Shown: in pieces, positions 8,025 through 17,227 of the stretch
Numbering within the stretch: the first letter of the stretch is position 1
Layout of the letters: the number at the start of each line of letters is the position of its first letter
Source of the DNA: Ktedonobacter sp. SOSP1-85
Lineage (GTDB): Bacteria > Chloroflexota > Ktedonobacteria > Ktedonobacterales > Ktedonobacteraceae
NCBI RefSeq assembly: GCF_016587415.1
Contig: NZ_BNJI01000003.1
Coordinates: forward strand, 1,922,001-1,986,000
DNA: 64,000 bases
Reading direction: 5' to 3'
Made by a program: the position numbers and the translations under genes
The notes under the pieces: model-generated
The model's database searches: none
What the model saw: only the letters and a program-made list of their open reading frames with translations
Told to the model about the DNA's origin: nothing

Positions 8025-8193
8025 TCATTTGGGTGGCGAGGAGCGGATTGCCAATCGTAAACTGGATGGCTCGATTCCTTTTGCCCGCTAGGGTGAGCAG
8101 AGGGCGCAGGAGCACAAAGAGTTTCGCGCGTCGTATCCGTGCGACAATCTGCTCTTCTTGTGCAGAAAGTTCCACTGGTAGTTGCCAAAACAT
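8025..8193 (-). pseudogene. Possible transposase N-terminus fragment
   Basis: From the ATG at 8193 the minus strand reads 'MFWQLPVELSAQEEQIVARIRRAKLFVLLRPLL..', resembling the start of large DDE transposases of the IS1182/IS5 type, and then loses resemblance. Weak, based on memory of family style only. Confidence 0.3.
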
Positions 8194-8403
8194 GGTTGCA
8201 TGTGTGTTCTCCAAGCTTGACAGGCACACTTCGCGTCTGTCTCTCGCATGGCTATCCAACAGCGCTAAACAGATCGAAAAAGAGCGAGGTCCCCACGAAG
8301 ATGAGGATCTCGCTGGCGATGTACGAAAGGAAGGTGGTAGAGCGACGCAGGCGGCGATAGAACTGGTTGGTGGCACCAGTTTCCTATCGTGGTGATGAGT
8401 TCC

Positions 8404-8442
8404 TTAAAAGAAAAAGGCGCAGGCTGGAGGAGTCCTGCGCCT
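8404..8442 (-). terminator. Rho-independent terminator of the MBL-fold gene
   Basis: On the minus strand AGGCGCAGG-10nt-CCTGCGCCT (8415-8442) forms a 9-bp GC-rich stem followed by TTTTTCTTTT. It lies about 100 bases past the stop codon at 8539 of the MBL-fold hydrolase. Confidence 0.7.
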
Positions 8443-8538
8443 CTCTCTCCCCCACACGCTCGCGCATCCTGCCCCGCAGAGGGGTTCCCAGCGAGATCAC
8501 GTGTGGATCTTTGGCTGCTCGACTCCTCTGGCATTGAG

Positions 8539-9450
8539 TCACTGCTCTCTGCTCTTTCTGAGAGCAGGCAATGCCAGGGGTGTTCCTGTTAGTTCCGCGT
8601 AGATGTTTCGGATCGCAAAAGGAATCCACATGTCGTTCTCCCACTCCAGGTAACGCTCTTTGATGATCCGAGCACCTTCCTGGTCAATGAGTTCAAGCGC
8701 CTGCTCCTCTTTGACGCGCCGATTCACCTCCTCGCGCACAAAGATTAGGAGGTCTTGAAACTCTCGCAACAGTTCGACCGTTGCCACCTCACCGTGCCCT
8801 GGAACTACCGTTGCCGGAGATAGATCGATCATCCGCGCAAGCGCCGCTATCCATTGCGTCCCATGAGCATCCTGATCGGGGAAAATCGGAAACAGGCGGT
8901 TTTCCACGAGGTCGCCTGTGAAGAGCACACGCTCGTGCGGGAGGAAGACGATCTGATCGCCACGAGTATGGCCAGCCAGTTCACGCAGCACCACACGCTT
9001 GCCACCCAGGTCGATGACTTTTTCCCCCTGATAGGTTTCACCTGGCATAACCAGCTCCACATCTTCGAGCAGGTCTTTGACAACGGGGTCCATATCGCGA
9101 AAGAGGTTCAGGTAGAAAGCTCCTTTTTCTCGCAGTTCCTCTCCCTGAGTGGTATTGGCAATGATGGTGGCATGACCTTTGAAGGCTTGAGCACCGAAGG
9201 CATGCTCCGGGTGAAAGTGGGTAGTGGTGAGCAAGAGAGTCTTTCCTCTGGCCACCTCTACTGCTTTCTGGAACACTCGTTTGCCATTTTCTCTCCCCAG
9301 GCCGCAATCAACGACCAGCACAGCATCCGTGCCAATCACGATCCCAATATTAGGAACCAGGTTGATGTGCGGGTCAGGAAGCACGATGACCCCTGAGGTA
9401 ATTTCCCGGGCCAATTCTAGTTGAACCAGGGGAGCGTTAAATTGAAACAT
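8539..9450 (-). CDS. MBL-fold metallo-hydrolase
   Basis: A 303-residue metallo-beta-lactamase fold protein. Numbering from the chosen start, the metal motif is His78-Phe-His80-Pro-Glu82-His83 (Glu in place of the usual Asp), then 'LAGHTRGDQIVFLP', 'FTGDLVENRLFP' and 'VPGHGEVA'. These are the five fold motifs, so a dinuclear metal site is expected. The Glu variant resembles the CphA/quinoprotein-relay side of the family. The ATG at 9450 has GGAGAAG upstream; a GTG at 9486 would add 12 residues but lacks a site. Divergent from the TetR gene at 9746. Substrate unknown. Confidence 0.88.
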   Translation of the reverse strand: MFQFNAPLVQLELAREITSGVIVLPDPHINLVPNIGIVIGTDAVLVVDCGLGRENGKRVFQKAVEVARGKTLLLTTTHFHPEHAFGAQAFKGHATIIANTTQGEELREKGAFYLNLFRDMDPVVKDLLEDVELVMPGETYQGEKVIDLGGKRVVLRELAGHTRGDQIVFLPHERVLFTGDLVENRLFPIFPDQDAHGTQWIAALARMIDLSPATVVPGHGEVATVELLREFQDLLIFVREEVNRRVKEEQALELIDQEGARIIKERYLEWENDMWIPFAIRNIYAELTGTPLALPALRKSREQ

Positions 9451-9610
9451 CACTTCTTCTCCAATCTCAACGTTGGGTGAAAACACCCCTTAATAAGGCG
9501 AAAGCGTTTCTGTCCATCGGGTTTTTTCCTGAAACCATCCTAATCACGTACTCATCTCTCTGGTCCAGATGGCGCTTCCTGAAGTCTGTCAACACAGAAA
9601 GTTGGGAATA

Positions 9611-9662
9611 GTTGTTGAACAACCTCCTGTTGGATACAATGCTACTGGATGATCCCATCCAG
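9611..9662. promoter_or_regulatory. Inverted repeats between MBL-fold and TetR genes
   Basis: GTTGT-TGA-ACAAC (9611-9623) and CTGGATG-4nt-CATCCAG (9645-9662) are perfect dyads in the divergent intergenic region. They are candidate operators for the TetR protein at 9746, which would then control itself and the MBL-fold gene. Confidence 0.45.
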
Positions 9663-9745
9663 ATACTGGACAAAGAGGCGTTTCTGTCGGTTAGACCACA
9701 CATGAAGCAAACTGTTGAAAACATACTGAGCGGCGAAAGGAACAT

Positions 9746-10366
9746 ATGGAGCAGAGGAAGATCAACGAGAGAGAAGACCCACGCGTGCTGCGCACGCGGC
9801 ACCTCTTGCTGCAAGCCTTTTCTGACCTCTACTCAGAAAAGGGCTTTCACGCGATGACGGTGCAGGATATTACTGACAGGGCGAGGGTCAATCGAGGCAC
9901 CTTTTATAGCCATTTTGAGGACAAGTCTGCAATCCTGGAAGGCTGGCTGCGTGAGCAATTTCAGCAGTGCGTCGCGAATCCAGTGCTCAGCTCAGGTCCC
10001 TGGAGCCTAAGCACCTTCCGCTTGCTCATTCAGCGCGTCGTTGAATGGTTCACGCAGTTACACCAGTCGACCAGATCAGCTGAGCGGTCGCTGATCCCTC
10101 TGGTGGTGACCACCCTGCAAGAAGCCCTCTTTGAACTGCTCTGGCAAGGATTCAAATCAGTTGCCGGTTCTGGATTGGATCAGCAGATCGATCTGGAAAC
10201 CGTTGCTATGGTCACGAGTTGGGCAATTTTTGGGACCGGCTTCCAATGTTTCCACCAATGGGACGAGCAGAAGGTGGTTTCGCCCCCAGAAGAGTTGGCG
10301 AGCCAGGTGACACGGGTGCTGATGAGTGGCTTAGCCCAAGCACTGCCTGCTTTCCCGCTCAAGTGA
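9746..10366 (+). CDS. TetR/AcrR family transcriptional regulator
   Basis: A 206-residue TetR-type regulator: 'DPRVLRTRHLLLQAFSDLYSEKGFHAMTVQDITDRARVNRGTFYSHFEDKSAILEGW' is the helix-turn-helix domain. It is clearly related to the TetR at 5830-6426 (shared DPRV-RTR-LLL and W-AIFG segments), so the two are paralogues in the same arrangement: TetR divergent from an enzyme gene. AAAGGAAC stands just before the ATG. Probable target: the divergent MBL-fold hydrolase, through the dyads at 9611-9662. Confidence 0.9.
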   Translation: MEQRKINEREDPRVLRTRHLLLQAFSDLYSEKGFHAMTVQDITDRARVNRGTFYSHFEDKSAILEGWLREQFQQCVANPVLSSGPWSLSTFRLLIQRVVEWFTQLHQSTRSAERSLIPLVVTTLQEALFELLWQGFKSVAGSGLDQQIDLETVAMVTSWAIFGTGFQCFHQWDEQKVVSPPEELASQVTRVLMSGLAQALPAFPLK

Positions 10367-10720
10367 GTGCATCTCTCTCCTGAGCTTCAGGAGGCTGCAT
10401 GATTTCTTGACTGGTTCTCTAGACGAATAAATAAAAGACCTGACGCAGTGCGTATCCGAGGAGATCAGCATAGAGTATGTACAAACCGACTCAAGGGATG
10501 CTGAGTCTCCCGACAATTTGGTGAAAAGAGCTCGTTTGTTGACAACGTGATGAAGATACATAGTATGAGAAGAGGTTTCAAACCACGATCAGAAATGGTC
10601 AAAACCGTCAAGAATTCCCTTCCTGACCACTCATCCCTAAATCATCAACTTTGCGGAGGAGACTGTACAAAGTCGAACTATGAACATTGGCAAATTCTGG
10701 TGATACATCTCACTCATGTT

Positions 10721-10765
10721 CCGCATGAAGCCGGCCACCCGCAAGGGGTGGCCGGCTTCATGCGG
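10721..10765. repeat. Perfect 20-bp inverted repeat (5-nt loop)
   Basis: CCGCATGAAGCCGGCCACCC, loop GCAAG, then the exact reverse complement. The stem is far longer than an ordinary terminator and has no T-run. It lies between the TetR gene and the asparaginase gene, 36 bp before the latter's first possible start. Confidence 0.9.
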
Positions 10766-10800
10766 GCGGCGCGTCTCGTTTAGCAATACCGTCAGGTTGC

Positions 10801-11742
10801 ATGATACAATGGACCCAACCATATCAAATACCAGGAGTACATACATTATTTATGCCTATCGCTATCATTGTTCACGGAGGAGCGGGAACCATTGCTCCCG
10901 AAAGAATAGAGGGCGCGTGCAAGGGCTGCAAAGAAGCCTCCACCATTGGCTGGAACGTGCTACAGAGCGGCGGGACCGCGCTCGCAGCCGTCGAAGCCGC
11001 TGTGAGATCTCTGGAAGATAACCCGCTCTACGACGCGGGCACCGGTTCCTACCTCTCCCTGGACGGCAAGATCGAAATGGACGCCGGCATGATGGAAGGG
11101 CGCACCTTGCAGGTTGGGTCAATCGCGGGCGTCGAGCTGATCAAAAATCCCATTTCGCTGGCGCGCCAGGTGCTGGAAAGCCCGCATGTATTGCTGGTCG
11201 GCAAAGGGGCACAACAATTTGCGCAGGAAAGGGGCATCTCTCTGTGTGAGCTAAAAGACTTGCTCACCGAAGACCAGCACGAACGCTGGAAAGCGGCACG
11301 TAAGGCGCTCGACGAGGGCAAGCTCCAGGAAGGGGAGAAGCATGGCACGGTCGGCGCGGTCGCCATCGACAGCCAGGGGCATTTAGCCGCCGCCACCTCA
11401 ACTGGTGGCATCTTCAACAAATATCCCGGACGCGTCGGCGATTCACCGCTGGTCGGTTGCGGCTACTACGCCGACGAAGATGCCGCTGTCTCCTGTACCG
11501 GCTATGGTGAGGATTTCATCCGTCTGCTCATCGCCAAACGTGCCAGTGATTTTGTAGCTGGTGGTATGAATGCTCAGGAGGCAGCCGAGGCTGCGATCAA
11601 AGTGCTGGGCGCCAGGGCCAGTGGAACCGGTGGCCTGATCATGGTCGATCACCGTGGCAATATCGGCTTTGCCCACAATACCCCCAATATGTCCAGGGCC
11701 TCTATGCAGGAAGGTATGCAGGAGCCGACCGTCGCGTCATAA
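10801..11742 (+). CDS. Isoaspartyl peptidase/L-asparaginase (plant-type Ntn hydrolase)
   Basis: A protein of up to 313 residues in the N-terminal nucleophile family that cleaves isoaspartyl dipeptides and asparagine. Key parts: 'AIIVHGGAGTIAPE', 'NPLYDAGTGSYLSLDGKIEMDAGMMEG', the self-cleavage site His-Gly-Thr183-Val-Gly (the Thr becomes the nucleophile of the beta subunit), 'TSTGGIFNKYPGRVGDSPLVGCGYYAD' and 'GTGGLIMVD'. The family normally begins at what is here residue 18 (ATG at 10852), but that codon has no well-spaced ribosome site; the ATG at 10801 has AGG close by, so the longer form is given. Expected to fold as an (alpha-beta)2 heterotetramer in the cytoplasm. Confidence 0.9.
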   Translation: MIQWTQPYQIPGVHTLFMPIAIIVHGGAGTIAPERIEGACKGCKEASTIGWNVLQSGGTALAAVEAAVRSLEDNPLYDAGTGSYLSLDGKIEMDAGMMEGRTLQVGSIAGVELIKNPISLARQVLESPHVLLVGKGAQQFAQERGISLCELKDLLTEDQHERWKAARKALDEGKLQEGEKHGTVGAVAIDSQGHLAAATSTGGIFNKYPGRVGDSPLVGCGYYADEDAAVSCTGYGEDFIRLLIAKRASDFVAGGMNAQEAAEAAIKVLGARASGTGGLIMVDHRGNIGFAHNTPNMSRASMQEGMQEPTVAS

Positions 11743-11778
11743 AAGGGTTGTGTTGCAAAAAAGGAAGCTGACCCACTA

Positions 11779-13151
11779 GTGGGTCAGCTTGCAATTGAGC
11801 ACCAGGAGGGAAGCGGAGGTGGTAGAATAGGGGGAGAAAGAAGGAACACGTCAATGGCTCACTTCCAAAAACATCCCCTGCGTGCTTTCAGCAAACAAGA
11901 AGAGCGAGAGTTGCAGCGCATCGTCAAGGCCAGCAGTGAACGGATAGACGTGGCGCGGCGAGCCAAAGCGCTGCTGGCAGTAGCGGCCTCGCAGTCTTTT
12001 CCGCAGGCAGCATTGGTGGCAGGCTTTAGAGAGGCACGCAGTGTGCGCGAGTTGGTCGAGCGCTTCAATGAGCACGGTTTGGCAGCGCTTTCGATTGCTG
12101 CTGGTCGTGGGCGCAAGCCGACCTACACGAGCGCGCAGCAGGCGCGTATTCTGCAAGAAGTACAGAGGACCCCTGATCGGCAGGCCGATCAGACTGCTAC
12201 CTGGTCACTCTCCTTACTGCGCAAGGCACTGCAAGCCTCGGATCTGCCTCACATCGCCAACGAAACCATTCGTCAGGTGCTGCATGGGTCAGGCTACAGC
12301 TATCAGCGAACACGCACCTGGTGCCGCACCGGCTACGCGCTGCGCAAACGCAAAGGCGGCACGGTGACGACCTATGACGAGCAAACCCTGGAAAAAAAAG
12401 ACTGATCGAGTTGGCATGCGAGCACGCGGAAGCTGCCGGGATCGTGCAACTCAATGAAGATGAAGCTGGACCGTATCAGGCCATCCCACAGCCGGGCTCC
12501 TCGTGGCAACCAGAGGGCCATCCCCTCTTGCATCCCCACGAGTACGAGCGTGGGGGCACCGCTAAACTGCTGACCCTCTGCGCGCCCTGCCACAGGCCAG
12601 CTCCGGGCGAAAGGGGTGCTCTCCGCTCCCAATGCCGTTTTGCATCCCTGGCTGAAAGAGCAACTCTCGGAGGTGTTGGACGAATTGGAGAAAAAGCAGC
12701 CAGCAGAGACCTTGCCGCCGGAAGCAGAGCGGGCGCACTATGCACAGTGGAAAACGTGGTTGTGGCCACACGAGAACGATGAGGGTCTTCCTCCCTTACG
12801 CATCGTGCTCGTGTGGGACAATCTGGCTGGGCACCTGACTCCCGACCTTGTGGTATGGTTGTTTCATCATGGGGTGATGCCGCTCTACACTCCCGTTGGT
12901 GGCTCGTGGCTCAATATGGCAGAGTCGGTACAACGCATCATTGTGCCGCGCGCTTTGGCTGGGCAACATCCCAAGAACCCCCAACAAGTCATCGACTGGT
13001 TGGAGCAAACCGTGGCCGGTTGGAACGTGAAGCCGACGCCCTTTGTCTGGAATGGCAAGCGGCGGCGACGGCGCGAACGCGCGCGGACACGCCGTCTGGC
13101 CGGATCGAGCGCTGCAGTGATTCGAGGGTATTCAATTGCAAGCTGACCCAC
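11779..13151 (+). mobile_element. IS630-family insertion sequence (1373 bp)
   Basis: Bounded by 19-bp perfect terminal inverted repeats: GTGGGTCAGCTTGCAATTG at 11779-11797 and its reverse complement at 13133-13151. Both are flanked by TA (11777-11778, 13152-13153), the target duplication expected for IS630/Tc1-mariner elements. Outside the left TA another outward copy of the tip, AAGCTGACCCAC, is present, so the left side abuts a remnant of a second copy or a palindromic target. Confidence 0.88.
11854..13146 (+). pseudogene. IS630-family transposase, broken in two places
   Basis: Starts MAHFQKHPLRAFSKQEERELQRIVKASSERIDVARRAKALL, with the helix-turn-helix 'ARSVRELVERFNEHGLAAL', and runs to a stop at 12405. 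A -1 shift at an A8 run (12390s, ctggAAAAAAAAgac) leads to 'LNEDEAGPYQAIPQPGSSWQPEG', which carries the first catalytic Asp. A second indel near 12575 returns to another frame with 'PNAVLHPWLKEQL', 'RIVLVWDNLAGHLTPDLVVWLFHHGVMPLYTPVGGSWLNMAESVQRII' (second Asp and Glu). The first shift could be programmed, the second cannot; so this copy is probably dead. Confidence 0.8.
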
Positions 13152-13228
13152 TAGTGCTTTGTCAATCTTTCTTTGCAACCTGTTTTGTTGAGGAGGAAGG
13201 CTTCTTTTTTTCGGCTGAATGGCAAACT

Positions 13229-14820
13229 TTACATGAGAAGTTGAGCTTCTAGAGCAGCGAGATACCGCTCCGGAGCTTTACGGAAGCGAAACTGCAGCCG
13301 ACGGCATTCCTCCCGCTGCTGTAACTGCGCACGCAGCTCGCGCCACCTGAGATAATCCCAGGGTCGGAGTTCCTCAGCCGAAAAGAGGTGCTGCTTGCTG
13401 GTGACGGCAGCCACGACGCGTACCGACCCCCGGACCACCACCCCCGGAATCGCTCCCCGTCGGCCAGTGGCGCGCCGTTCATGGACACGTGCTGTCCCAA
13501 AGCACTGCTCCAGGTCATTGTTGGTACAGGGCAAGCCTTTGACGTCGTAGCATTATAAAAGGCCAGGGGAGAAATTGTGGGTAATCTGACAGAAATGTGC
13601 GAGGGCGCCCTCGAGCGGCCCCAGATTAGCTTGCTGCCTTTGCATCTGCTGCACAAATGCCAGATAGCGTTTGCGCATCTGTGCCCCGGTATGCTGCGGC
13701 TCGTTGGCCAGGATCTGGGCCGCCTGGCGCACCAGGGAAGAGGCTTTCTGCAACGGTGGCCATAGGGATGCCGTTGCAGAAAGCCCTTTGGTCAGGAGCC
13801 GCTGTAATTGGTTTAAAGCAGGGGGTAACCTTTTTTTCCTTGCACCCGCCCAATCGAGTCGCTGATCTGGGTGATACGCTCGTACAAGCGCAGACCCAGC
13901 GCGTCCAGAAGCGAGCGTCCATCGTCAGTCAACGACGCACGAACCGCCAGACAATAGCCCCGGATCGCCTCGTTTTCTGGCGTGGGATGCTCTTCCAACG
14001 CGTGTTCAATGGGCCGTACGCCGCGTAGCTGCTTTTTTAACTCCGTCTTGGCGTTCCGATCGGCCTCGTAGAGAGGTTTCGTCGCATCCTTCAGATAGTG
14101 AAACTGACACAACTGGTGAGGCACGTTGGGAAAGACAAAGGCTACCGCACTGCCAATCGTCTCCTCGCCATCGGAGATGATGCCTGTGACCGGCACCTTC
14201 CATGGCGAGAGCAGGCGCTTGACTTCGGTGAGCAAGGCTGTCAGATCCCCCTGCGTACTACTGAGCAACGGACGGGCCAGCAGGATTTCTTCGGAAAGAC
14301 AGTCGCGCACCACCCACAGCGCCTCGTGCCCCACATCCGGCTGCAAACCGTCGATCGCCAGGACGACGTGGCCCTGCTTCTGAAGCCGGACCTTGATCCG
14401 TTCCTGGTCTGCGACACGCAAGGCCACCAGTTCTTCATAGCGATGCATCAGATGCGTCACGCTGCGCAGCGCAATGCTGACCCCACGGGCCAGCAGAGCC
14501 TGATGCATTTCCGGCACACTGCGATGCTCCCGAAAACGCCACTGGCCAATCAAGGCAATCACATCCAAGCCAAATTCGCCATGGGGCAGCGCCCAGCGCC
14601 CTTCTTCTTCTGGTCGGTGGATCTGATGGAAGCGGGGACAACCCGGCTGGACACACTGCCGGATCACCAGGGTCAATTTCCACATCCCCGAGAGCGTGGT
14701 CACGGTGCGATGGCCGTGATTGGCCACCGACAGCGGCTGGCCGCAGTGCTCACACTGCACCTTCAGCGGGGTCAAGGTGATCTTCTGCGTCGCTTCGGGA
14801 CGCGAGGTTCGTCGGGCCAT
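13229..14820 (-). pseudogene. DDE transposase of an unassigned family, with a frameshift and a stop
   Basis: From the ATG at 14820 (AGGAGAAG upstream) the frame reads MARRTSRPEATQ, an N-terminal zinc motif 'CEHCGQPL..CVQPGCPRFH', then 'VVLAIDGLQPDVGHEALWVV' (first Asp) and 'GIISDGEETIGSAVAFVFPNVPHQLCQFHYL' (second Asp). It stops at 13813. A +1 frame continues 'LQKASSLVRQAAQILANEPQHTG' to an in-frame TAA near 13551, after which 'CYDVKGLPCTNNDLEQCFGTARVHERRATGRR' carries the third acidic residue. So at least one frameshift and one nonsense codon inactivate it. Ends not identified. Confidence 0.75.
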
Positions 14821-14880
14821 GATGCTTCTCCTGTTGGGCTTGTCTTCCGTCTTCTCCTTCCAGGCTACACCTGCCTTCAA

Positions 14881-15337
14881 GTCTTCTTTGCCATTCAGCG
14901 TTTTTTTTAAGAATAATTAATTGATTAGTTAATAAAGATTTTTGTTCATCTTGGAATTGACAAAGGGCCGATGAAATAAACAACCGAGTCCTGATATGAG
15001 AGCCCGGAGCGGTAGGTGCTTCCGTTGCCTGGCCGGGTGCAGGTGATGGTGCTGGCAGCGCTGTTGTTTCACCAGCAATATGGTAGGGGCGTGCGGATTG
15101 ATGTGCCTCCATCTTCCTATAGTCGTGCATATTCTCGAGGGTGGCTTGGGGTGGGTGAGGAGTCCTGGCGCGAGGGAGTGAAGGTGAAAGCGTGGCCGAG
15201 AGAGGAATGCCTGGGGGAGCTGCGTGAGGGGAGTTGGCTTGAGAGTCCACTTCAGGCAGGAGTGGAGCGAGTTCCCCCAAGAAAGCCAGTCAGCATCTAG
15301 GCGTCTGGGGGGATGGTGTGCCTCTGTGAGGGGGGCG
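14881..15337. other. Intergenic, no gene recognised
   Basis: The stretch next to the transposase start is AT-rich (14900-14950); the rest is GC-rich and low in complexity. Open frames on both strands here have no ribosome sites or family resemblance. Confidence 0.4.
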
Positions 15338-15640
15338 TTAGTGAGGCGTCATCATCCCTGGGGAAGTGAGCCCTGCATACCCCAGGATGACATTGCAAGA
15401 GGCAGGAGGGTGCTCGCTTTGAACGACGTGGATGAGCAGGTGCTGGCCGCTGCGTTTTTCGAACATGACGCGCACCAGGTTCACCCAGTTCTTCGGAGAG
15501 TTCAAGAGCACGAGCATGTTTTTGAGGGTGAGAGGATCGCCGATGCGCCTGGAGGTGGACCCCTGAGGGCTGGTATTGCTAAAGATAAGGGTGATCGCGA
15601 CAATCTCTGGCTTTGGCGTGGAAGAGTGCGCACGCCTGGA
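15338..15640 (-). pseudogene. Out-of-frame C-terminal extension of the pentapeptide-repeat protein
   Basis: In the frame next to that of the pentapeptide protein the minus strand reads 'PKPEIVAITLIFSNTSPQGSTSRRIGDPLTLKNMLVLLNSPKNWVNLVRVMFEKRSGQHLLIHVVQSEHPPASCNVILGY'. It has strong GC-rich third positions and protein-like hydrophobic spacing, unlike the end of the in-frame version. It most likely was the C-terminal domain of the same protein, now separated by an indel near 15620. Confidence 0.5.
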
Positions 15641-16430
15641 CGTGTGCGCAAACAGCCGTCGCTTCAGCCTGGTTGCCCACCACTGGATGTTCCCCGTTAT
15701 GGAAGTGGGAGGAGGCGAGGGCGCTGTTTGCTGATGGATACGGGCGGTATTGACGCCACTGCGTCTCAAGGACTGCCAACCCCTCGCACACCTGCGAGAG
15801 AGTCGCGACCCCAAGCAAGAGATGCTCTTCAGCCTTCATGACAAGGCTGCGCCAATGGGTGTGTGAGGAGATCAGGGAGGAGGAAGATGGAGGAGGAGAA
15901 CAAGAAATCCCCATGGCCCCCGTGAGATCCACGTTGCTCAGATACGCGTGAATGAGATCAGCGCCATCGAGATTGGCCCCCGTGAGATCAACGCCTTCAA
16001 GATGAGCGTTCGTGAGATCAGCCCCCGTGAGAATGGCGTCACGGAGACAAGCTCTCTTGAAATCAACCAACGTCAGATTCGCGCCCCGCAGATCAGCTTT
16101 CGTGAGATTGGCATGACTCAACCGGGCGCCCCGTAGATCAGCGCCCCGTAGATCAGCGTTTGTCAGATCGGCATCTTGGAGATCGGCTCCATTGAGAAGG
16201 GCTAGCACAAGTTCAGCATTGTGGAGATTGGCTTCATCGAGATCGGCTCCTTTGAGATCGGCTCCCCTGAGAATCGCGCCCCTGAGATCGGCTTGATAGA
16301 GAATGACTCCCCTCAGCGAGTCTGCAAGAAGGCAAGCGTCACGCAAGTCGATAGCGATGTCAGGAGACCACCAGGTATTCCATTCGAGCACGCTGCGCTT
16401 GAGCCGTGCAAGTTGTTCCGAATCTGCCAT
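15579..16430 (-). CDS. Pentapeptide-repeat protein
   Basis: From the ATG at 16430 (AGGT six bases upstream) a 283-residue protein begins MADSEQLARLKRSVLEWNTWW. Residues about 40-190 are tandem A(D/N)LxxA repeats (ADLRGAILRGADLKGADLDEA and so on), which form a right-handed square beta helix. The C-terminal 90 residues start with a Ser/Pro-rich linker and helices ('MKAEEHLLLGVATLSQVCEGLAVLE'). The true C-terminus appears to be in another frame (see 15338-15640). Related proteins are common and functionally undefined; some mimic DNA and protect gyrase, but nothing here shows that. Confidence 0.85.
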   Translation of the reverse strand: MADSEQLARLKRSVLEWNTWWSPDIAIDLRDACLLADSLRGVILYQADLRGAILRGADLKGADLDEANLHNAELVLALLNGADLQDADLTNADLRGADLRGARLSHANLTKADLRGANLTLVDFKRACLRDAILTGADLTNAHLEGVDLTGANLDGADLIHAYLSNVDLTGAMGISCSPPPSSSSLISSHTHWRSLVMKAEEHLLLGVATLSQVCEGLAVLETQWRQYRPYPSANSALASSHFHNGEHPVVGNQAEATAVCAHVQACALFHAKARDCRDHPYL

Positions 16431-16979
16431 GTCGCACCTTACGCTTCCTTTGCTAAAAACCATCGTCTCTTGCAAGAGACGTGCACGCATGCAAAAAATC
16501 ACAGCGCTCTTGACAGGGATTCGCCAAAGCCACGTTTTGGGTGTCCGGTCGGGCTGAGCCAATCGAGGCTGAGGGTACAGGGGAAGTGGCAGACCAGACG
16601 CAGCATGACAAAGATGTTGGAGCCCAGATTCCATCTCGGCGAGTGTGGCGGTGACGGAGTGACGTGTTGGCATCATGGGCGCCAATAGAGAGGAAGGATG
16701 TACCTGCTCAGTCTGGTAGGTGGCTGGGCTGCCTGTCGGGCAGCAGTTGGGACCACTCCACTTGGGACACATGTGATGCGCGTGGCATGAGCGGCCGAAA
16801 GGGAAGCGGTGGCTGCCGCAGGATGATTGCCACTGGCCCAGAAGCCCAAGCCACCGGGAAGGATGGCCCCACACAGGGCAAGCGCTACAAGCTTGTTCAT
16901 GAAACCCTTTCTTTCAGAAGTGAGAAATGCAACAGGCCTTTTTCAAAGTATAGTGGCTGCGATCCGTGCGAGCGAGGAA

Positions 16980-17192
16980 ATTTATTGCTCATTTCCCGCA
17001 ATGATCGTGTCAAAGCACCTGCGAGTGCTGCGCGAGGCTGGTTTTGTGGAATCCACGGTGGACGCACAGCGCCGTCTCTACCGGCTGAAGCCAGAACCGC
17101 TTCAGGAGGTGGATGCCTGGCTGGCTCCGTTCCGCCGGTTCTGGTCCGCTCACGTAGATGCTCTCGAACGCCACCTCAACCACATGGATTAA
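16980..17192 (+). pseudogene. ArsR-type regulator, C-terminal fragment
   Basis: The frame ending at 17192 carries 'VSKHLRVLREAGFVESTVDAQRRLYRLKPEPLQEVDAWLAPFRRFWSAHVDALERHL', the recognition helix, wing and C-terminal helix of an ArsR/SdpR regulator. The first half ('..LADPTRRRIL..' in the family) is missing; the upstream sequence in the same frame has no resemblance. Such ArsR genes often precede an SRPBCC gene, as here (36 bp downstream), so this was once a regulator-SRPBCC operon. Confidence 0.7.
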
Positions 17193-17227
17193 TCAACACC
17201 AACGAAAAGGAAGATAAGGAGAAGAAG

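Noticed and set aside
14750..15280. 176-codon minus-strand frame upstream of the DDE transposase
   Set aside because: Low-complexity Pro/Ala/Ser sequence overlapping the transposase start in another frame; not protein-like.
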